A DNA stretch of 64,000 nucleotides from a bacterium (lineage in GTDB: Bacteria; Fidelibacterota; Marinisomatia; Marinisomatales; JAHJCW01), in contig JANQGY010000015.1 of assembly GCA_028282845.1 (NCBI GenBank), forward strand, positions 1 through 64,000, read 5' to 3'. This document shows, piece by piece, positions 63,138 to 64,000 of the stretch. The first letter of the stretch is position 1. Every line of letters starts with the position of its first letter. The translations under genes and the position numbers were made by a program. The notes under the pieces are model-generated. The model was given only the letters and a program-made list of their open reading frames with translations. It was not told the origin of the DNA and did not search any database.

Positions 63138-64000
63138 ATGCCCAATCATATTATACTCTCGGGCAAAACAGTTAGCACAGCGGTTTATGAGCAACTGCAA
63201 CCGCGGATTGATAGATTAAAAGCCAAAGGAATTGTACCCGGGTTAGGAGTTATTTTAGTTGGTGATGATCCCGCCTCGCAAGTCTATGTAAACAGCAAAG
63301 CTCGTAGATTTAAAAAATTAGGTCTAAATTCTCAAACGTGGAGTGCGTCTTCGAGTATCTCTGAACAGGAACTAGTAAAACTCATAAATGGGTATAATTC
63401 AAACAATAATGTTCATGGAATCCTGATTCAGTCGCCGTTGCCTAAGCATCTCGATTATAATAAGATATTGTTGAATGTTGATCCGCACAAGGACGTTGAC
63501 GGATTCCATCCGGTGAACGTTGGCAAATTGACATTGGGCACACCGCAGTTCATTCCCTGTACACCCAAAGGTGTAATGCGCATTCTTGAGCATTATGAGA
63601 TTGAAATTGAAGGCAAAAATGTTGTTGTGATCGGACGCAGCAATATTGTGGGACGCCCACTCTCAATTTTAACGAGCCTCAAACAAAAGTACAGTAACGC
63701 CACAACCACAATTTGCCATTCCGGTACGACGGATATTCCATCGGTTGCGAGACAAGCTGATATTTTGATCGCAGCAATTGGAGTGCCGGAAATGATTGAT
63801 GAAACCTACGTAAAAGAAGGTGCCGTGATAATTGATGTCGGAATAAATAGGGTAGAAGACGATTCTGAAAAAGGATACAAACTTGTGGGCGATGTTAACT
63901 TTGATTCTATCCAAAATAAAGTTTCAGCCATTACACCGGTTCCGGGCGGGGTAGGACCGATGACAATTGCGATGCTTGTTGAAAATACAATTGAAGCCGC
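63138..64000 (+). CDS. folD: Bifunctional methylene-THF dehydrogenase/cyclohydrolase (partial)
   Basis: The frame opens at ATG 63138, 9 bases after zapA, and runs off the right edge after 287 codons; only the last few codons are missing. FolD blocks are present: GDDPASQVYVNSKAR (catalytic Lys), GILIQSPLP, DPHKDVDGFHPVN, PCTPKGVM, VVVIGRSNIVGRPL (NADP loop) and TPVPGGVGPMTIAMLVENT. It interconverts 5,10-methylene- and 10-formyl-THF, providing one-carbon units for purines and fMet. Confidence 0.96.
   Translation, partial: MPNHIILSGKTVSTAVYEQLQPRIDRLKAKGIVPGLGVILVGDDPASQVYVNSKARRFKKLGLNSQTWSASSSISEQELVKLINGYNSNNNVHGILIQSPLPKHLDYNKILLNVDPHKDVDGFHPVNVGKLTLGTPQFIPCTPKGVMRILEHYEIEIEGKNVVVIGRSNIVGRPLSILTSLKQKYSNATTTICHSGTTDIPSVARQADILIAAIGVPEMIDETYVKEGAVIIDVGINRVEDDSEKGYKLVGDVNFDSIQNKVSAITPVPGGVGPMTIAMLVENTIEA

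Overview
The window looks like one contig of an AT-rich, Gram-negative bacterium of the FCB/Marinimicrobia-like type. This placement is an inference from gene content: a heptose-7-phosphate kinase for LPS, many lipoproteins with lipoboxes, an outer-membrane barrel protein, YceI, a FISUMP lipoprotein, GTG/TTG/ATC starts and GAT-rich codon use. The first ~2.27 kb is the exception. It carries Cys-rich and cadherin/PKD-type secreted proteins with a different codon style (GGA, ACA, GAC, GTA) that resembles DPANN archaea. The switch falls inside a reading frame, so the left end may be a transferred or mis-joined segment.

Layout. 1-2.6 kb: foreign-looking secreted proteins. 2.6-3.3 kb: a cluster of dispersed palindromic repeats, with relatives at 40.8-41.1 kb. 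3.3-8.9 kb: PAP2 phosphatase, a CARDB-like lipoprotein, a PLD-like protein, a TIGR03546/TIGR03545-like pair and a YgbA-like protein. 9-13.5 kb: thioredoxin/thioredoxin reductase, an odd ABC ATPase, an HDAC-like deacetylase, a tandem PspC protein and a heptose kinase. 13.6-17.5 kb: an FAD/Fe-S D-lactate dehydrogenase-like protein, then a small SelW/Rdx gene whose in-frame TGA looks like selenocysteine, and an unknown gene. 17.5-27 kb: tRNA-Ala, a long SRP RNA, and the tight operon dnaX-ybaB-recR-pgsA-pgpA-cinA-thpR-recA-recX-(PurL-like). 27-36 kb is accessory: inositol monophosphatase, a glycosidase-like lipoprotein, a broken ion-channel gene, YceI with a truncated haem-binding leader, a trypsin-like protease coupled to an MmeI-like restriction-modification enzyme, and an alanine symporter.

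36-42 kb holds a barrel protein, an M90 peptidase with a SEC-C tail, a DoxX-like protein, an OPT transporter and CdsA. 42.1-49 kb is the most system-like block: a MutL/GlmL-type ASKHA ATPase, a lipoyl/KOW-like protein, a small helical protein and four membrane proteins (one DUF6754-like), closed by a terminator and of unknown function. 49-55 kb: lysine degradation (ALDH7 plus lysine 6-transaminase), rsmI, tmk, ctpA and tRNA-Val. 55.5-64 kb: a FISUMP lipoprotein, then thrS-infC-rpmI-rplT-pheS-pheT-zapA-folD, with infC starting at an ATC codon. folD runs off the right edge. I saw no rRNA, CRISPR array, prophage or transposase.
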